NCBI GenBank assembly: GCA_029287815.1 | Contig: JARFQK010000267.1 | Span: forward strand, 1 to 9,546 | DNA: 9,546 nt | Source: Gammaproteobacteria bacterium | GTDB taxonomy: Bacteria > Pseudomonadota > Gammaproteobacteria > SZUA-229 | Direction of reading: 5' to 3' | Shown: positions 1 to 7,506 of the stretch, one piece after another | How positions within the stretch are numbered: position 1 is the first letter of the stretch | Layout: each line of letters starts with the position of its first letter | The notes under the pieces: model-generated | Database searches by the model: none | What the model was told of the DNA's origin: nothing | The model's input: only the letters and a program-made list of their open reading frames with translations | Made by a program: the position numbers and the translations under genes

Positions 1-1
1 T

Positions 2-730
2 GATGCCGATCTGATCATCTGGCCAGAGACCGCGATACCGGACTACAAGCACAGGGTGCCGGCCTACCTGATCGGTCTGCGTCAGGCGATACAGCAGCAC
101 GATACCGATCTGTTGGTCGGTCTGTTCATCAAGAACCTGGACACCGGGCGTTATTACAACAGCGTGATCAGCATCAACGGCGGCGAGTATCGCAAGCGCC
201 ACCTGGTACCGCTGGGAGAGTACATACCTTTGCGGCCCCTGATTGGTTTCTTCAGCCGCTGGATCAATATCCCGATGTCAGACATCGATTCAGGTCCGGA
301 TGATCAGCCGCTGCTGGTCGTCGCTGGTCAGCCGGTTGGTGTCAGCATCTGTTTTGAGGACATTTTTTCCAGGGACGTGCGCCGCGATTTGCCGCAGGCG
401 ACTCTGCTGGTCAATGTTAGCAACGATGCCTGGTTCGATGGCTCCCATGAGCCGTACCAGCATCACGCAATCGCGCGTATGCGGGCGCTGGAAACCGGTC
501 GCTATTTGCTGCGCGCAACCAATACCGGCATCTCCTCCATCATCGGTCCCAAAGGAGAGGAGATTCAGGTCGCTCCCGCGCAGGAACGTCATGTGCTCAG
601 AGCCGCGGTCACGCCACTGCAGGGGCAGACGCCCTATGTTTTCTGGGGTGACGGTTTTATCCTGCTGCTTGCGACCGCGCTGGTGGTTACGCTTTGCCTG
701 CGCGACCGGGCTCGCCCGCATAGGCGCTAG
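2..730 (+). CDS. lnt: Apolipoprotein N-acyltransferase, C-terminal part (5' end outside window)
   Basis: Inner-membrane enzyme that transfers an acyl chain from a phospholipid to the N-terminal cysteine of diacylated lipoproteins, the last step of lipoprotein maturation. Only the periplasmic nitrilase-like domain and the last membrane segment are present. The frame is open from base 2, so the true start lies upstream. The catalytic triad is visible: Glu in WPETAIP (codon 26-28), Lys in YRKRHLVPLGEY (codon 194-196) and Cys in GVSICFEDIF (codon 350-352), matching E267, K335 and C387 of E. coli Lnt. VNVSNDAWF and RALETGRYLLRATNTG are further family motifs. A hydrophobic stretch (FILLLATALVV, near 655-690) followed by an Arg/His-rich tail fits the C-terminal transmembrane helix. 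Its TAG stop overlaps the stop of the opposing zinc-ribbon gene. Identification is firm. Confidence 0.97.
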   Translation, partial: DADLIIWPETAIPDYKHRVPAYLIGLRQAIQQHDTDLLVGLFIKNLDTGRYYNSVISINGGEYRKRHLVPLGEYIPLRPLIGFFSRWINIPMSDIDSGPDDQPLLVVAGQPVGVSICFEDIFSRDVRRDLPQATLLVNVSNDAWFDGSHEPYQHHAIARMRALETGRYLLRATNTGISSIIGPKGEEIQVAPAQERHVLRAAVTPLQGQTPYVFWGDGFILLLATALVVTLCLRDRARPHRR

Positions 731-1248
731 GCTTTGATCTCGGCGCGCTTGAAGGTGTCATGTCCGCATTTGGCACACCGATGGATATGCGATGTCGTAG
801 TGAACGCAACCTTGTGGCCGCACTCGGTGCATTGCAGTGTGCCGGGGCCGGTGATTTCACCGGCGAAGTACAGGCTCAGTTCACGGTTCTGTACGCCGAA
901 CTGCTCCAGTTCCAGACGTGTCTTGTCCGCGACGGACAGGAAGAGGTCGATCAGTCTGCGCTCGATCACCTCGATATCCAGCATCAGCCAGTCGCTGAAC
1001 TCTGAACTGCTTTCCATCATGTACTCAGCGGCGTCATTGATGTCGCGTTTGATGAAATTGCTGATTTCCTCAGCTTCGTCCTGGGTGATGTCGCTGATAT
1101 GCGTGATCTCTTCCTTCGCCATGCCGATGGCTTTGCTCAAGGACATGTCGCTGTGCTCAGCGTTTTCGAAGGCGGACCGAATTGACGCCATCATCTGGTT
1201 GTAGGCTTCGATCAGGCGGTTGGAAGGTTGATGGCTCATATGAATCAT
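727..1248 (-). CDS. ybeL: YbeL-family (DUF1451) zinc-ribbon protein
   Basis: Small soluble protein of unknown function, related to E. coli YbeL, whose gene also lies beside leuS. From the ATG at 1248 it has 173 residues (E. coli about 160). The N-terminal two thirds is charged and probably helical, with no signal peptide or membrane segment. DKTRLELEQFG (about 108-118) and GEITGPGTL (about 130-138) match the family. The C-terminus is a zinc ribbon with two CxxC knuckles: C140/C143 and C158/C161. Start choice is uncertain. GGAG at 1253-1256 lies 4 bases before the ATG at 1248 and 13 before a second ATG at 1239 (170 residues); a GTG at 1290 would add 14 residues but is unlikely. It is divergent from leuS and convergent with lnt, so it is probably transcribed alone. 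Family assignment is confident; function is not known. Confidence 0.88.
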   Translation of the reverse strand: MIHMSHQPSNRLIEAYNQMMASIRSAFENAEHSDMSLSKAIGMAKEEITHISDITQDEAEEISNFIKRDINDAAEYMMESSSEFSDWLMLDIEVIERRLIDLFLSVADKTRLELEQFGVQNRELSLYFAGEITGPGTLQCTECGHKVAFTTTSHIHRCAKCGHDTFKRAEIKA

Positions 1249-1317
1249 CAGGCTCCGTACGAATAGGTTTACCGGTTTCTTTGCTAACACCGCTAGTGTA
1301 TCCTTTCAGCCGCCTGG

Positions 1318-1346
1318 TTTTCATTAATATTGATCAATTTTATAGT
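1318..1346 (+). promoter_or_regulatory. Candidate sigma70 promoter for leuS operon
   Basis: TTTTCA (1318-1323, 4 of 6 to consensus) and TATAGT (1341-1346, 5 of 6) are separated by 17 bases in the AT-rich part of the ybeL-leuS intergenic region. Transcription would start near 1353, giving a leader of about 44 bases. An alternative pair, TTGATC (1330-1335) with TTAAAT (1351-1356), has a poor 15-base spacer. A 10-base palindrome ATTGATCAAT (1329-1338) sits in the spacer. I saw no equally good promoter for the opposing zinc-ribbon gene. Prediction from sequence only. Confidence 0.45.
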
Positions 1347-1396
1347 TCAGTTAAATTTGCGTTGCAGGGCCAGCCGACGAAGTGTAGTCAAACATT

Positions 1397-3856
1397 ATGA
1401 GCACAGAATACGATCCCAAAGCAGTCGAAGCCGCGACCCGCCAGCTGTGGCAACAACACGATGTCTTTGCGGTGACCGAGGACCGAGACAAGGAGAAGTT
1501 CTATTGCTTGGCGATGTTCCCCTATCCAAGCGGGCGTCTGCACATGGGACATGTGCGCAACTACACCATCGGTGACGTCATCGCGCGCTACCAGAAAATG
1601 CAGGGAAAGAACGTATTGCAGCCTATGGGGTGGGATGCGTTTGGCCTGCCCGCGGAGAATGCGGCCATCACAAACAAAGTGCCGGCGGCGAGATGGACCT
1701 ATCAGAACATCGACTACATGCGCGATCAGCTCAAAGCGCTCGGATTTGGCTACGATTGGGCGCGCGAGCTGGCCACCTGCAAACCCGACTATTACCGCTG
1801 GGAACAGTGGCTGTTCACACGCTTGTTCAGCAAAGGTCTGGCATACAAAAAGACGGCTGCGGTCAACTGGTGTCCGCACGATCAGACGGTGCTGGCGAAT
1901 GAGCAGGTCGTAGATGGGCGTTGTTGGCGCTGTGACACCACGGTCGAGCGCCGGGAGATTGCTCAGTGGTTCATGAAGATCACCGACTATGCTGAAGAGC
2001 TGCTCGCGGATATCGACAAGCTCGAAGGCTGGCCCGAGCAGGTGCGTACGATGCAGCGCAACTGGATCGGGCGCTCTGAAGGCGTGGAAATGCACTTTGA
2101 TGTCGAAGGCGATGTCGCGGCGGCCGCACCGCTGACGATCTATACCACGCGGCCGGACACGTTGATGGGGGTGACCTATCTGGCGGTTGCGACCGCACAT
2201 CCACTGGCCCAGCAGGCAGCGGCGGGTGATCCGGCGTTGCAGGCATTTATCGATACCTGCAAGAGAGCCGGTACCGCCGAAGCCGATGTTGCGACGATGG
2301 AAAAGAAAGGCATGGACACCGGCTACAGGGCCATTCATCCCTTGACCGGAGACAAGGTTCCGGTCTGGGTCGCCAACTTCGTGCTGATGGAATATGGCTC
2401 CGGTGCGGTCATGTCGGTACCGGCGCACGATACGCGCGACCATGCCTTCGCATTGGCTTATGGTCTGCCGATCAAGCAGGTGGTGTTCCCGGCAGACGGC
2501 AGCGTCGTTTCGGTCGACAGCGAAGCCTATGTCGATAAAGGCATCTTGAAGAATTCCGGCGAATTCGATGGCCTGAGTTCAGAGCAGGCCTTTGATGCCA
2601 TCGCCGCCAAGTTGGAGTCGCTGGGCAAGGGCGAAAAACAGGTCAATTATCGCTTGCGTGATTGGGGTGTATCACGCCAACGCTACTGGGGCACGCCGAT
2701 ACCGATTATCAACTGTGAACGCTGCGGCGCGGTCGCGGTTCCGCAGGAACAGCTGCCAGTGGTATTGCCCGAAGATGTTGATTTCAGCGAGGGCCTCGGT
2801 TCCCCGCTGAAGCATATGCCCGAATTCTACCAGACCGTCTGCCCTGAATGCGGTGGCAAGGCCGAGCGCGAGACCGACACCTTCGACACCTTCTTCGAGT
2901 CGTCCTGGTATTACGCACGTTTTGCCTGCCCGGGCGCCGCCGAAGCCATGCTCGATCAGCGCGCTGACTACTGGTTGCCCGTAGATCAGTATATCGGCGG
3001 TATCGAGCATGCGGTGTTGCATCTGTTGTATGCGCGTTTCTTTCACAAGCTGATGCGCGATGAAGGTCTGGTCGAATCGGATGAGCCTTTCACCCGGTTG
3101 CTGACTCAGGGCATGGTGCTCAAGGACGGCAGCAAGATGTCCAAATCGAAAGGCAATACCGTCGATCCGCAAGGCCTGATCGATCGCTACGGCGCGGATA
3201 CCGTGCGTTTGTTCACGATGTTTGCCGCGCCGCCGGATCAGTCGCTCGAGTGGGACGACAAAGGGGTCGAAGGCGCCTACCGTTTTCTGAAGCGTCTGTG
3301 GAATACCGCCACAGCCGTGCAAGGCTCTGTGGCGACGGTTGATCCCGCCGGTTTGAACGAACAGCAGCGTGCCATTCGCCGCAAGTTGCACGAAACCATC
3401 CGCAAGGTAAGTGATGACATCGGCCGTCGTTATACCTTCAATACCGCGATCGCGGCGATCATGGAGTTGATGAACGAGCTGGTTCGGTTTGGCGATCGGT
3501 CAGAGCAGGGCCAGGCTGTTCTGCACGAGGCCATCACTGCGGTTGTACTGATGTTGTCACCGATCGTGCCACACATTACCCAGCGCCTGTGGCAGCATCT
3601 CGGTCATGACGCATTGATTGCCGAACAGGCCTGGCCAGAACACGATGAGGCGGCTCTGACACGTGACAGCATCGAGCTCGTGGTGCAGGTCAACGGCAAG
3701 CTGCGTTCGAGAATACAGGTACCGGTCGACGCCAGCAACGATGCGATCGAGAGCCTTGCCCTCGAGGATCAGAAGATCCAGAACAACATCCAGGACAAGA
3801 CCGTGCGTAAGGTGATTATTGTGCCCGGTCGGCTGGTGAATCTGGTGGTGACATAA
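1397..3856 (+). CDS. leuS: Leucyl-tRNA synthetase, short form lacking the leucine-specific insertion
   Basis: Cytoplasmic class I aminoacyl-tRNA synthetase that charges tRNA-Leu and edits mischarged products. It has 819 residues against 860 in E. coli. Landmarks in order: HMGH (49-52, the HIGH motif), a first cysteine set C159/C176/C179, the editing domain with TTRPDT (250-255) and VPAHDTRDHAFA (341-352; D348 corresponds to E. coli D345), a second cysteine set C440/C443/C482/C485, KMSKS (580-584), then anticodon-binding and C-terminal domains. QGMVLKDGS runs straight into KMSKS; in E. coli about 40 extra residues lie between these motifs, which explains nearly all the length difference. The ATG at 1397 fits the family N-terminus; the upstream sequence has no clear Shine-Dalgarno. 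Its TAA overlaps the lptE ATG (TAATG), suggesting coupled translation. Confidence 0.98.
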   Translation: MSTEYDPKAVEAATRQLWQQHDVFAVTEDRDKEKFYCLAMFPYPSGRLHMGHVRNYTIGDVIARYQKMQGKNVLQPMGWDAFGLPAENAAITNKVPAARWTYQNIDYMRDQLKALGFGYDWARELATCKPDYYRWEQWLFTRLFSKGLAYKKTAAVNWCPHDQTVLANEQVVDGRCWRCDTTVERREIAQWFMKITDYAEELLADIDKLEGWPEQVRTMQRNWIGRSEGVEMHFDVEGDVAAAAPLTIYTTRPDTLMGVTYLAVATAHPLAQQAAAGDPALQAFIDTCKRAGTAEADVATMEKKGMDTGYRAIHPLTGDKVPVWVANFVLMEYGSGAVMSVPAHDTRDHAFALAYGLPIKQVVFPADGSVVSVDSEAYVDKGILKNSGEFDGLSSEQAFDAIAAKLESLGKGEKQVNYRLRDWGVSRQRYWGTPIPIINCERCGAVAVPQEQLPVVLPEDVDFSEGLGSPLKHMPEFYQTVCPECGGKAERETDTFDTFFESSWYYARFACPGAAEAMLDQRADYWLPVDQYIGGIEHAVLHLLYARFFHKLMRDEGLVESDEPFTRLLTQGMVLKDGSKMSKSKGNTVDPQGLIDRYGADTVRLFTMFAAPPDQSLEWDDKGVEGAYRFLKRLWNTATAVQGSVATVDPAGLNEQQRAIRRKLHETIRKVSDDIGRRYTFNTAIAAIMELMNELVRFGDRSEQGQAVLHEAITAVVLMLSPIVPHITQRLWQHLGHDALIAEQAWPEHDEAALTRDSIELVVQVNGKLRSRIQVPVDASNDAIESLALEDQKIQNNIQDKTVRKVIIVPGRLVNLVVT

Positions 3857-4344
3857 TGCGACCGATTCGCTTTTTTGCTGTCATGATGTTAATCGGCGCA
3901 ATCGCAGCCTGTGGTTTTCATTTGCGTGGCTCTTACGAACTGCCAGCGCATTTATCGCCGATCTTCGTCGATAAGAAGTCGATGAGTCGGGGCTTGTTCA
4001 AGGAATTGACGTCCTCCCTGAAAGCCAGCGGCGGCGAGGTCACCGATGATTCAGACAGCGCCGCTTCGGCAGTCGACGTGAATTTCGAGCAGCGGTCGCG
4101 CGACGTGATCTCCGTTGACACACTGGGTCGAGCCCGCGAATATCGGCTGATTTATCGCGCGACCTTTTCGGTGAATACCGAGGAGCAAGCCCTGATCGAA
4201 GACAGCAAGATCGAACTGACCCGTAACCTGTTGTTCGACCCGGAACAGGTGCTGGGGGTTGCCGAGGAAGAGGAGATCATCTACAACGATATGATCGTGG
4301 ATTCAGCCCGGCAGATCGTGCAGCGCATGCAAGCGCTGAAGTAA
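3856..4344 (+). CDS. lptE: LPS-assembly lipoprotein LptE
   Basis: Outer-membrane lipoprotein that plugs the LptD barrel and helps insert lipopolysaccharide into the outer leaflet. It has 162 residues, shorter than E. coli LptE (193). The N-terminus is a lipoprotein signal: basic MRPIR, a hydrophobic core, and lipobox IAAC with C19 as the acylated cysteine, followed by GFHLRG, which resembles GWHLR in E. coli. Residue +2 after the cysteine is Gly, not Asp, consistent with outer-membrane sorting. The rest fits the LptE fold: REYRLIYRATFSV near 95-107 and NDMIVDSARQIVQRM near the C-terminus. The start shares one base with the leuS stop (TAATG), as in an operon; the leuS-lptE-holA order is the same in E. 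coli. The upstream lnt product would complete acylation of this lipoprotein. Confidence 0.95.
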   Translation: MRPIRFFAVMMLIGAIAACGFHLRGSYELPAHLSPIFVDKKSMSRGLFKELTSSLKASGGEVTDDSDSAASAVDVNFEQRSRDVISVDTLGRAREYRLIYRATFSVNTEEQALIEDSKIELTRNLLFDPEQVLGVAEEEEIIYNDMIVDSARQIVQRMQALK

Positions 4345-4358
4345 ATGGCCTGCCGATC

Positions 4359-5351
4359 ATGAATGTGCGTCCTGATCAGTTAGCCGATATTCTCGACACC
4401 CAGCTTCATCCGGTCTACGTGATCGCAGGCGATGAACCATTGCAGGTGATGGAAGCCGCAGACCGCGTGCGCGCCAGGTGCCGGCAGCTCGATTTTGCCG
4501 ACCGCGAAGTGTTCGATGTCGATGTCGGTTTCGACTGGCAGCAATTTCAGGATCAGGCCGACAGTCTGTCGCTGTTCGCCAGTCGGCGTATCCTGGATCT
4601 GCGCATGCCTTCGGCCAAGCCGGGCAGGGTAGGTGCCCAGGTTCTGAGCGCCTATACCGCAAGAATTCCACAGGATACGGTGTTGCTGATTACCGCGGGC
4701 AGGCTCGATGCAGCGCAGAAGAAAAGTGCCTGGTTCAAGGCGCTGGACCGGGTTGGTGTGGTGACGCAGTGCTGGGCGATCCCGCCCGAGCGCTTGCCGG
4801 CCTGGCTACAGCAACGTTTCCTCAGCCGGGGAATGCGAGCCAGCAAAGAAGTTGTCGATTATGTCGCCCATCGCGTCGAAGGCAATCTCTTGGCAGCTGC
4901 TCAGGAAATCGACAAGCTGGCTTTGCTGGTGGGCGCGGGTTCAGTGGATATCGATGCGGTCCGCGAGGCCGTTGCCGACAGTTCGCGTTTCGATGTGTTC
5001 GAACTCGCGGACAGCGCGCTGGCGGGTGATTGCCAGCGCGCGATACGGGTTCTCCATGGTCTGCAGGCGGAAGGCGTCGAGCCGGTGCTGGTCAACTGGG
5101 CGCTGGCCAAGGACATTCGCTTACTCGCCACGCTTGCGAAGAATGCGAATTCGAGCGACTCTGCGTTCCGAAAGGCGGGCGTTTGGCAGAAGCGGGTGCC
5201 GCTTTTGCGATCGTGCCTGGCCAGGCATCCTGCCGAGCGTCTGGAGCGGCTGCTTCAGCGGTGCGCAGCCATCGACGCGGTCAGCAAAGGTCAGCAGCCT
5301 GGTAATGTCTGGGATGAGCTGCAAACTGTTGCCTATATGCTGGCGGCATGA
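4359..5351 (+). CDS. holA: DNA polymerase III delta subunit
   Basis: Clamp-loader subunit that opens the beta sliding clamp during replication. It has 330 residues, close to E. coli HolA (343). Recognised by similarity along its length: YVIAGDEPLQVMEAAD near residue 20, SLSLFASRR (69-77), WFKALDRVGVVTQCW (about 126-140), VEGNLLAAAQEIDKLALL (about 172-189) and QQPGNVWDELQTVAYML at the C-terminus. L70, L72 and F73 line up with the hydrophobic plug M71/L73/F74 that E. coli delta inserts into the beta clamp. The ATG at 4359 is 14 bases after the lptE stop and agrees with the family N-terminus; an ATG at 4345 is in another frame and stops after five codons. No strong Shine-Dalgarno is visible. Probably the last gene of the leuS operon. 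Confidence 0.95.
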   Translation: MNVRPDQLADILDTQLHPVYVIAGDEPLQVMEAADRVRARCRQLDFADREVFDVDVGFDWQQFQDQADSLSLFASRRILDLRMPSAKPGRVGAQVLSAYTARIPQDTVLLITAGRLDAAQKKSAWFKALDRVGVVTQCWAIPPERLPAWLQQRFLSRGMRASKEVVDYVAHRVEGNLLAAAQEIDKLALLVGAGSVDIDAVREAVADSSRFDVFELADSALAGDCQRAIRVLHGLQAEGVEPVLVNWALAKDIRLLATLAKNANSSDSAFRKAGVWQKRVPLLRSCLARHPAERLERLLQRCAAIDAVSKGQQPGNVWDELQTVAYMLAA

Positions 5352-5395
5352 CGCGATGCATTGCCAGCTTGTCCATAAGATCCAAATACTTGATG

Positions 5396-5426
5396 CAACA
5401 TGCGGGCGATATGCCTCGTCATGTTG
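5396..5426. repeat. Inverted repeat in the holA-proA gap
   Basis: CAACATG (5396-5402) and CATGTTG (5420-5426) are perfect 7-base inverted arms separated by 17 bases. Inside the loop, GGGC (5404-5407) can pair with GCCT (5413-5416, one G-U pair) around a five-base loop. The right arm overlaps the candidate -35 region of the proA promoter. There is no T-run after it, so it does not look like an intrinsic terminator; it could be an operator or chance. Confidence 0.35.
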
Positions 5427-5445
5427 GAATGTGATCCGATATAAT
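5416..5445 (+). promoter_or_regulatory. Candidate sigma70 promoter for proA
   Basis: A perfect -10 hexamer TATAAT lies at 5440-5445. The best -35 is TCGTCA (5416-5421, 4 of 6 to consensus) with an 18-base spacer. Transcription would start near 5452, giving a leader of about 38 bases to the ATG at 5490. The 138-base gap after holA and the closely packed genes on either side support separate initiation here. The -35 is weak, so an activator could be involved. Confidence 0.5.
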
Positions 5446-5489
5446 GGCCAGAGCAATGAATAAACGATAACATCTTGTGCGAACAGGTT

Positions 5490-6770
5490 ATGGGTGCTAC
5501 TGCTGACAGCGTGATAGATATTCAGGCGTACATGAAAAACGTGGGTGATCGCGCAGTGAGCGCGCGATATGATATTGGCAGGGCGGATTCCGGAACCAAG
5601 AATGGCGCCCTCCATGCGATCGCTGATCAAATCGATGCCAAAGCCGAAGATCTGAAACGCGAAAACAGCAAGGACCTGGAAGCGGGCAAGGCCGGAGGGC
5701 TCGATACGGCCATGTTGGACCGGCTCGAATTGACCGACCAGCGCTTGGCGTCGATGTCTGAGGGTTTGCGCCAGATTGCGTCGCTACCGGATCCAATCGG
5801 CGAAATAACCGACCTGGCCTACCGGCCCTCGGGCATCCAGGTTGGGCGCATGCGCGTGCCGTTGGGCGTCATTGGTATCATCTATGAGTCGCGACCGAAC
5901 GTCACCGCGGACGCCGCCGGTTTGTGTTTGAAAGCGGGCAATGCGGCGATTCTGCGTGGCGGTTCTGAGGCGATCAATTCGAATCAAGCGATTGCTGAAT
6001 GCATTCGTTTCGGCCTGGCTGAGGTGGGCCTTTCCGAGGATGTTGTACAAGTGGTGGGGACGACCGATCGCGCAGCCGTCGGTGAAATGTTGACCATGAA
6101 GCAGAGCATCGACGTGATCATTCCCCGAGGTGGCAAAGGTCTGATCGAGCGCATTTCGCGCGAGTCGGCAGTGCCCGTGATCAAGCACCTCGACGGTATC
6201 TGTCATGTCTACATCGACGACGATGCCGACTTCAGGAAAGCGGTGAAGGTCGCTTTTAACGCCAAGACTCAACGCTACGGCACCTGCAACACGATGGAGA
6301 CGCTGCTGGTTGCTGAAGCGGTTGCAGCCGACGTGCTGCCTGATCTGTGTGCGCATTTCGAGAACGAAGGCGTCGAGCTGCGCGGTTGCGACCGGACGCG
6401 AGCGGTCATGGACGAAGTCAATGCCGCTTCCGAGGCGGACTGGGACACGGAGTACCTCGCGCCGATTCTGTCCATTCGCGTGGTCGACGGTATCGATGCG
6501 GCCATCGACCATATCAATACGCACGGTTCGCAGCATACCGACGCGATCATCACCGAAAACTACACCAAGGCCAGGCGCTTCCTGCGCGAGGTCGATTCCA
6601 GTTCGGTGATGGTTCATGCCTCTACGCGCTTTGCCGACGGCTTTGACTACGGCCTTGGCGCAGAGAGCGGTCTCAGCACCGACAAGTTGCACGCTCGCGG
6701 GCCGGTGGGGCTCGAAGGCCTGACATCTCAGAAATTCATCGTGCTTGGCGACGGCGATATCAGGGAGTGA
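5490..6770 (+). CDS. proA: Gamma-glutamyl phosphate reductase
   Basis: Reduces L-glutamyl-5-phosphate with NADPH to glutamate-5-semialdehyde, the second step of proline synthesis, in the cytoplasm. Aldehyde dehydrogenase superfamily, 426 residues from the ATG at 5490 (E. coli 417). Key motifs: PLGVIGIIYESRPNVT, GNAAILRGGSEAINSN, VIIPRGGKGLI, VIKHLDGICHVY, and the active-site cysteine in RYGTCNTMETLL (C266; codon 6285-6287). LHARGPVGLEGLTSQKF near the C-terminus is also diagnostic. The sequence resembles the Pseudomonas type more than the E. coli type. Start choice: a TTG at 5475 is in frame but has no ribosome site; ATG 5490 puts SVIDIQAYMK where related proteins have SVLDYM; ATG 5532 would truncate the first helix. 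AGG at 5485-5487 is too close to be a good Shine-Dalgarno. proB is not in the window. Confidence 0.96.
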   Translation: MGATADSVIDIQAYMKNVGDRAVSARYDIGRADSGTKNGALHAIADQIDAKAEDLKRENSKDLEAGKAGGLDTAMLDRLELTDQRLASMSEGLRQIASLPDPIGEITDLAYRPSGIQVGRMRVPLGVIGIIYESRPNVTADAAGLCLKAGNAAILRGGSEAINSNQAIAECIRFGLAEVGLSEDVVQVVGTTDRAAVGEMLTMKQSIDVIIPRGGKGLIERISRESAVPVIKHLDGICHVYIDDDADFRKAVKVAFNAKTQRYGTCNTMETLLVAEAVAADVLPDLCAHFENEGVELRGCDRTRAVMDEVNAASEADWDTEYLAPILSIRVVDGIDAAIDHINTHGSQHTDAIITENYTKARRFLREVDSSSVMVHASTRFADGFDYGLGAESGLSTDKLHARGPVGLEGLTSQKFIVLGDGDIRE

Positions 6771-6815
6771 TCGCAGCGAGCGAAAAGGCCTGTGGCCGGT
6801 GCTGACCCCAGTATT

Positions 6816-6890
6816 ATGAAACGCACGTGCGGTTTGGTGAACGCGAAGTCGGACCCGGCGTCGGACGCTTTGTCGTTGCCGCTGAAATGA
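6816..6890 (+). other. 24-codon upstream ORF overlapping nadD start (possible leader peptide)
   Basis: An ATG at 6816 opens a 24-codon reading frame (MKRTCGLVNAKSDPASDALS then LPLK) whose TGA at 6888-6890 overlaps the nadD ATG (6887-6889) as ATGA. Such an overlap is the usual layout for translational coupling. Against it being a gene: no Shine-Dalgarno precedes the ATG, the peptide resembles nothing I recognise, and open frames of this size are common by chance. It occupies most of the 116-base proA-nadD gap. Confidence 0.22.
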
Positions 6891-7504
6891 TTGGGGTGCT
6901 GGGCGGCACCTTCGATCCGGTGCACTATGGCCATTTGCGGCCCGCGCTCGAGGTCATGCAGCGTCTCGGTCTGCATCAGGTCCGCTTCATTCCGAATAAG
7001 GTTCCGCCGCACCGCGAAAGCCCATGGCTGGATGCCGATGATCGGCTCGAATTGCTGGAGATTGCGATCGACGATCAGCCGGGTTTCGTGTTGGATCGTC
7101 GCGAGCTGACCCGGGAAGGGCGTTCCTACATGGTCGATACGTTGGAATCCTTGCGAGCGGATTTCCCGGCCGAGCCGCTATGTCTGATCCTGGGTATGGA
7201 TGCTTTCTTGGGTTTCACGCAGTGGCATCAGTGGCAGCGCATTCCCGACTACTGCCACCTGGTTGTTACCACACGGCCCGGGTCCACGCTCGACATGGAT
7301 TATATCGATGCACTGCCTGCCACGCTGGTATCGACTGGATCCGGCCTGATCGAGGAGACTTCGGGCAGAATCCTGTTACAATCCGTGACGCAACTCGATA
7401 TTTCTGCAAGTATGATCAGGGCGATGCTGGCCGAAGGATTGAGCGTCCGTTATCTGTTGCCCGACAGGGTCAATGAAAGGCTGATGAACATGGTGAAGAA
7501 CTGA
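6887..7504 (+). CDS. nadD: Nicotinate-nucleotide adenylyltransferase
   Basis: Adenylates nicotinate mononucleotide with ATP to deamido-NAD, the step shared by de novo and salvage NAD synthesis; cytoplasmic. 205 residues (E. coli 213). Nucleotidyltransferase motifs: GGTFDP (6-11) followed by HYGH (13-16), IPNKVPPHR (35-43), and ISASMIR (172-178), the family's C-terminal signature. The ATG at 6887 gives the standard MIGVLGGTFDP beginning; an in-frame GTG at 6827 would add 20 residues with no family counterpart and no ribosome site. No clear Shine-Dalgarno precedes 6887 either; the start is overlapped by a short upstream ORF ending in ATGA. Two bases separate its stop from rsfS. In E. coli nadD follows holA; here proA intervenes. 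Confidence 0.95.
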   Translation: MIGVLGGTFDPVHYGHLRPALEVMQRLGLHQVRFIPNKVPPHRESPWLDADDRLELLEIAIDDQPGFVLDRRELTREGRSYMVDTLESLRADFPAEPLCLILGMDAFLGFTQWHQWQRIPDYCHLVVTTRPGSTLDMDYIDALPATLVSTGSGLIEETSGRILLQSVTQLDISASMIRAMLAEGLSVRYLLPDRVNERLMNMVKN

Positions 7505-7506
7505 GT

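Noticed and set aside
1388..2443. 351-residue open frame on the minus strand, antisense to leuS
   Set aside because: Its codons are aligned exactly with leuS codons, so a stop would require TTA, CTA or TCA in leuS, which are rare codons in GC-rich genes. The translation resembles no family, and leuS is certain.
2672..3391. 239-residue antisense frame in leuS
   Set aside because: Same codon-aligned antisense register as the frame above; a by-product of leuS codon use.
5555..5582. Inverted GC-rich repeat (ATCGCGC ... GCGCGAT) at the start of proA
   Set aside because: It lies inside coding sequence, is short, and is expected by chance in GC-rich codons.
5784..6692. 302-residue antisense frame in proA
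   Set aside because: Codon-aligned with proA and explained the same way; no recognisable domain and no ribosome site noted.
6827..6886. N-terminal extension of nadD from GTG 6827
   Set aside because: The standard nadD N-terminus begins MxGxxGGTFDP, which ATG 6887 provides; the extra 20 residues have no counterpart and no ribosome site.
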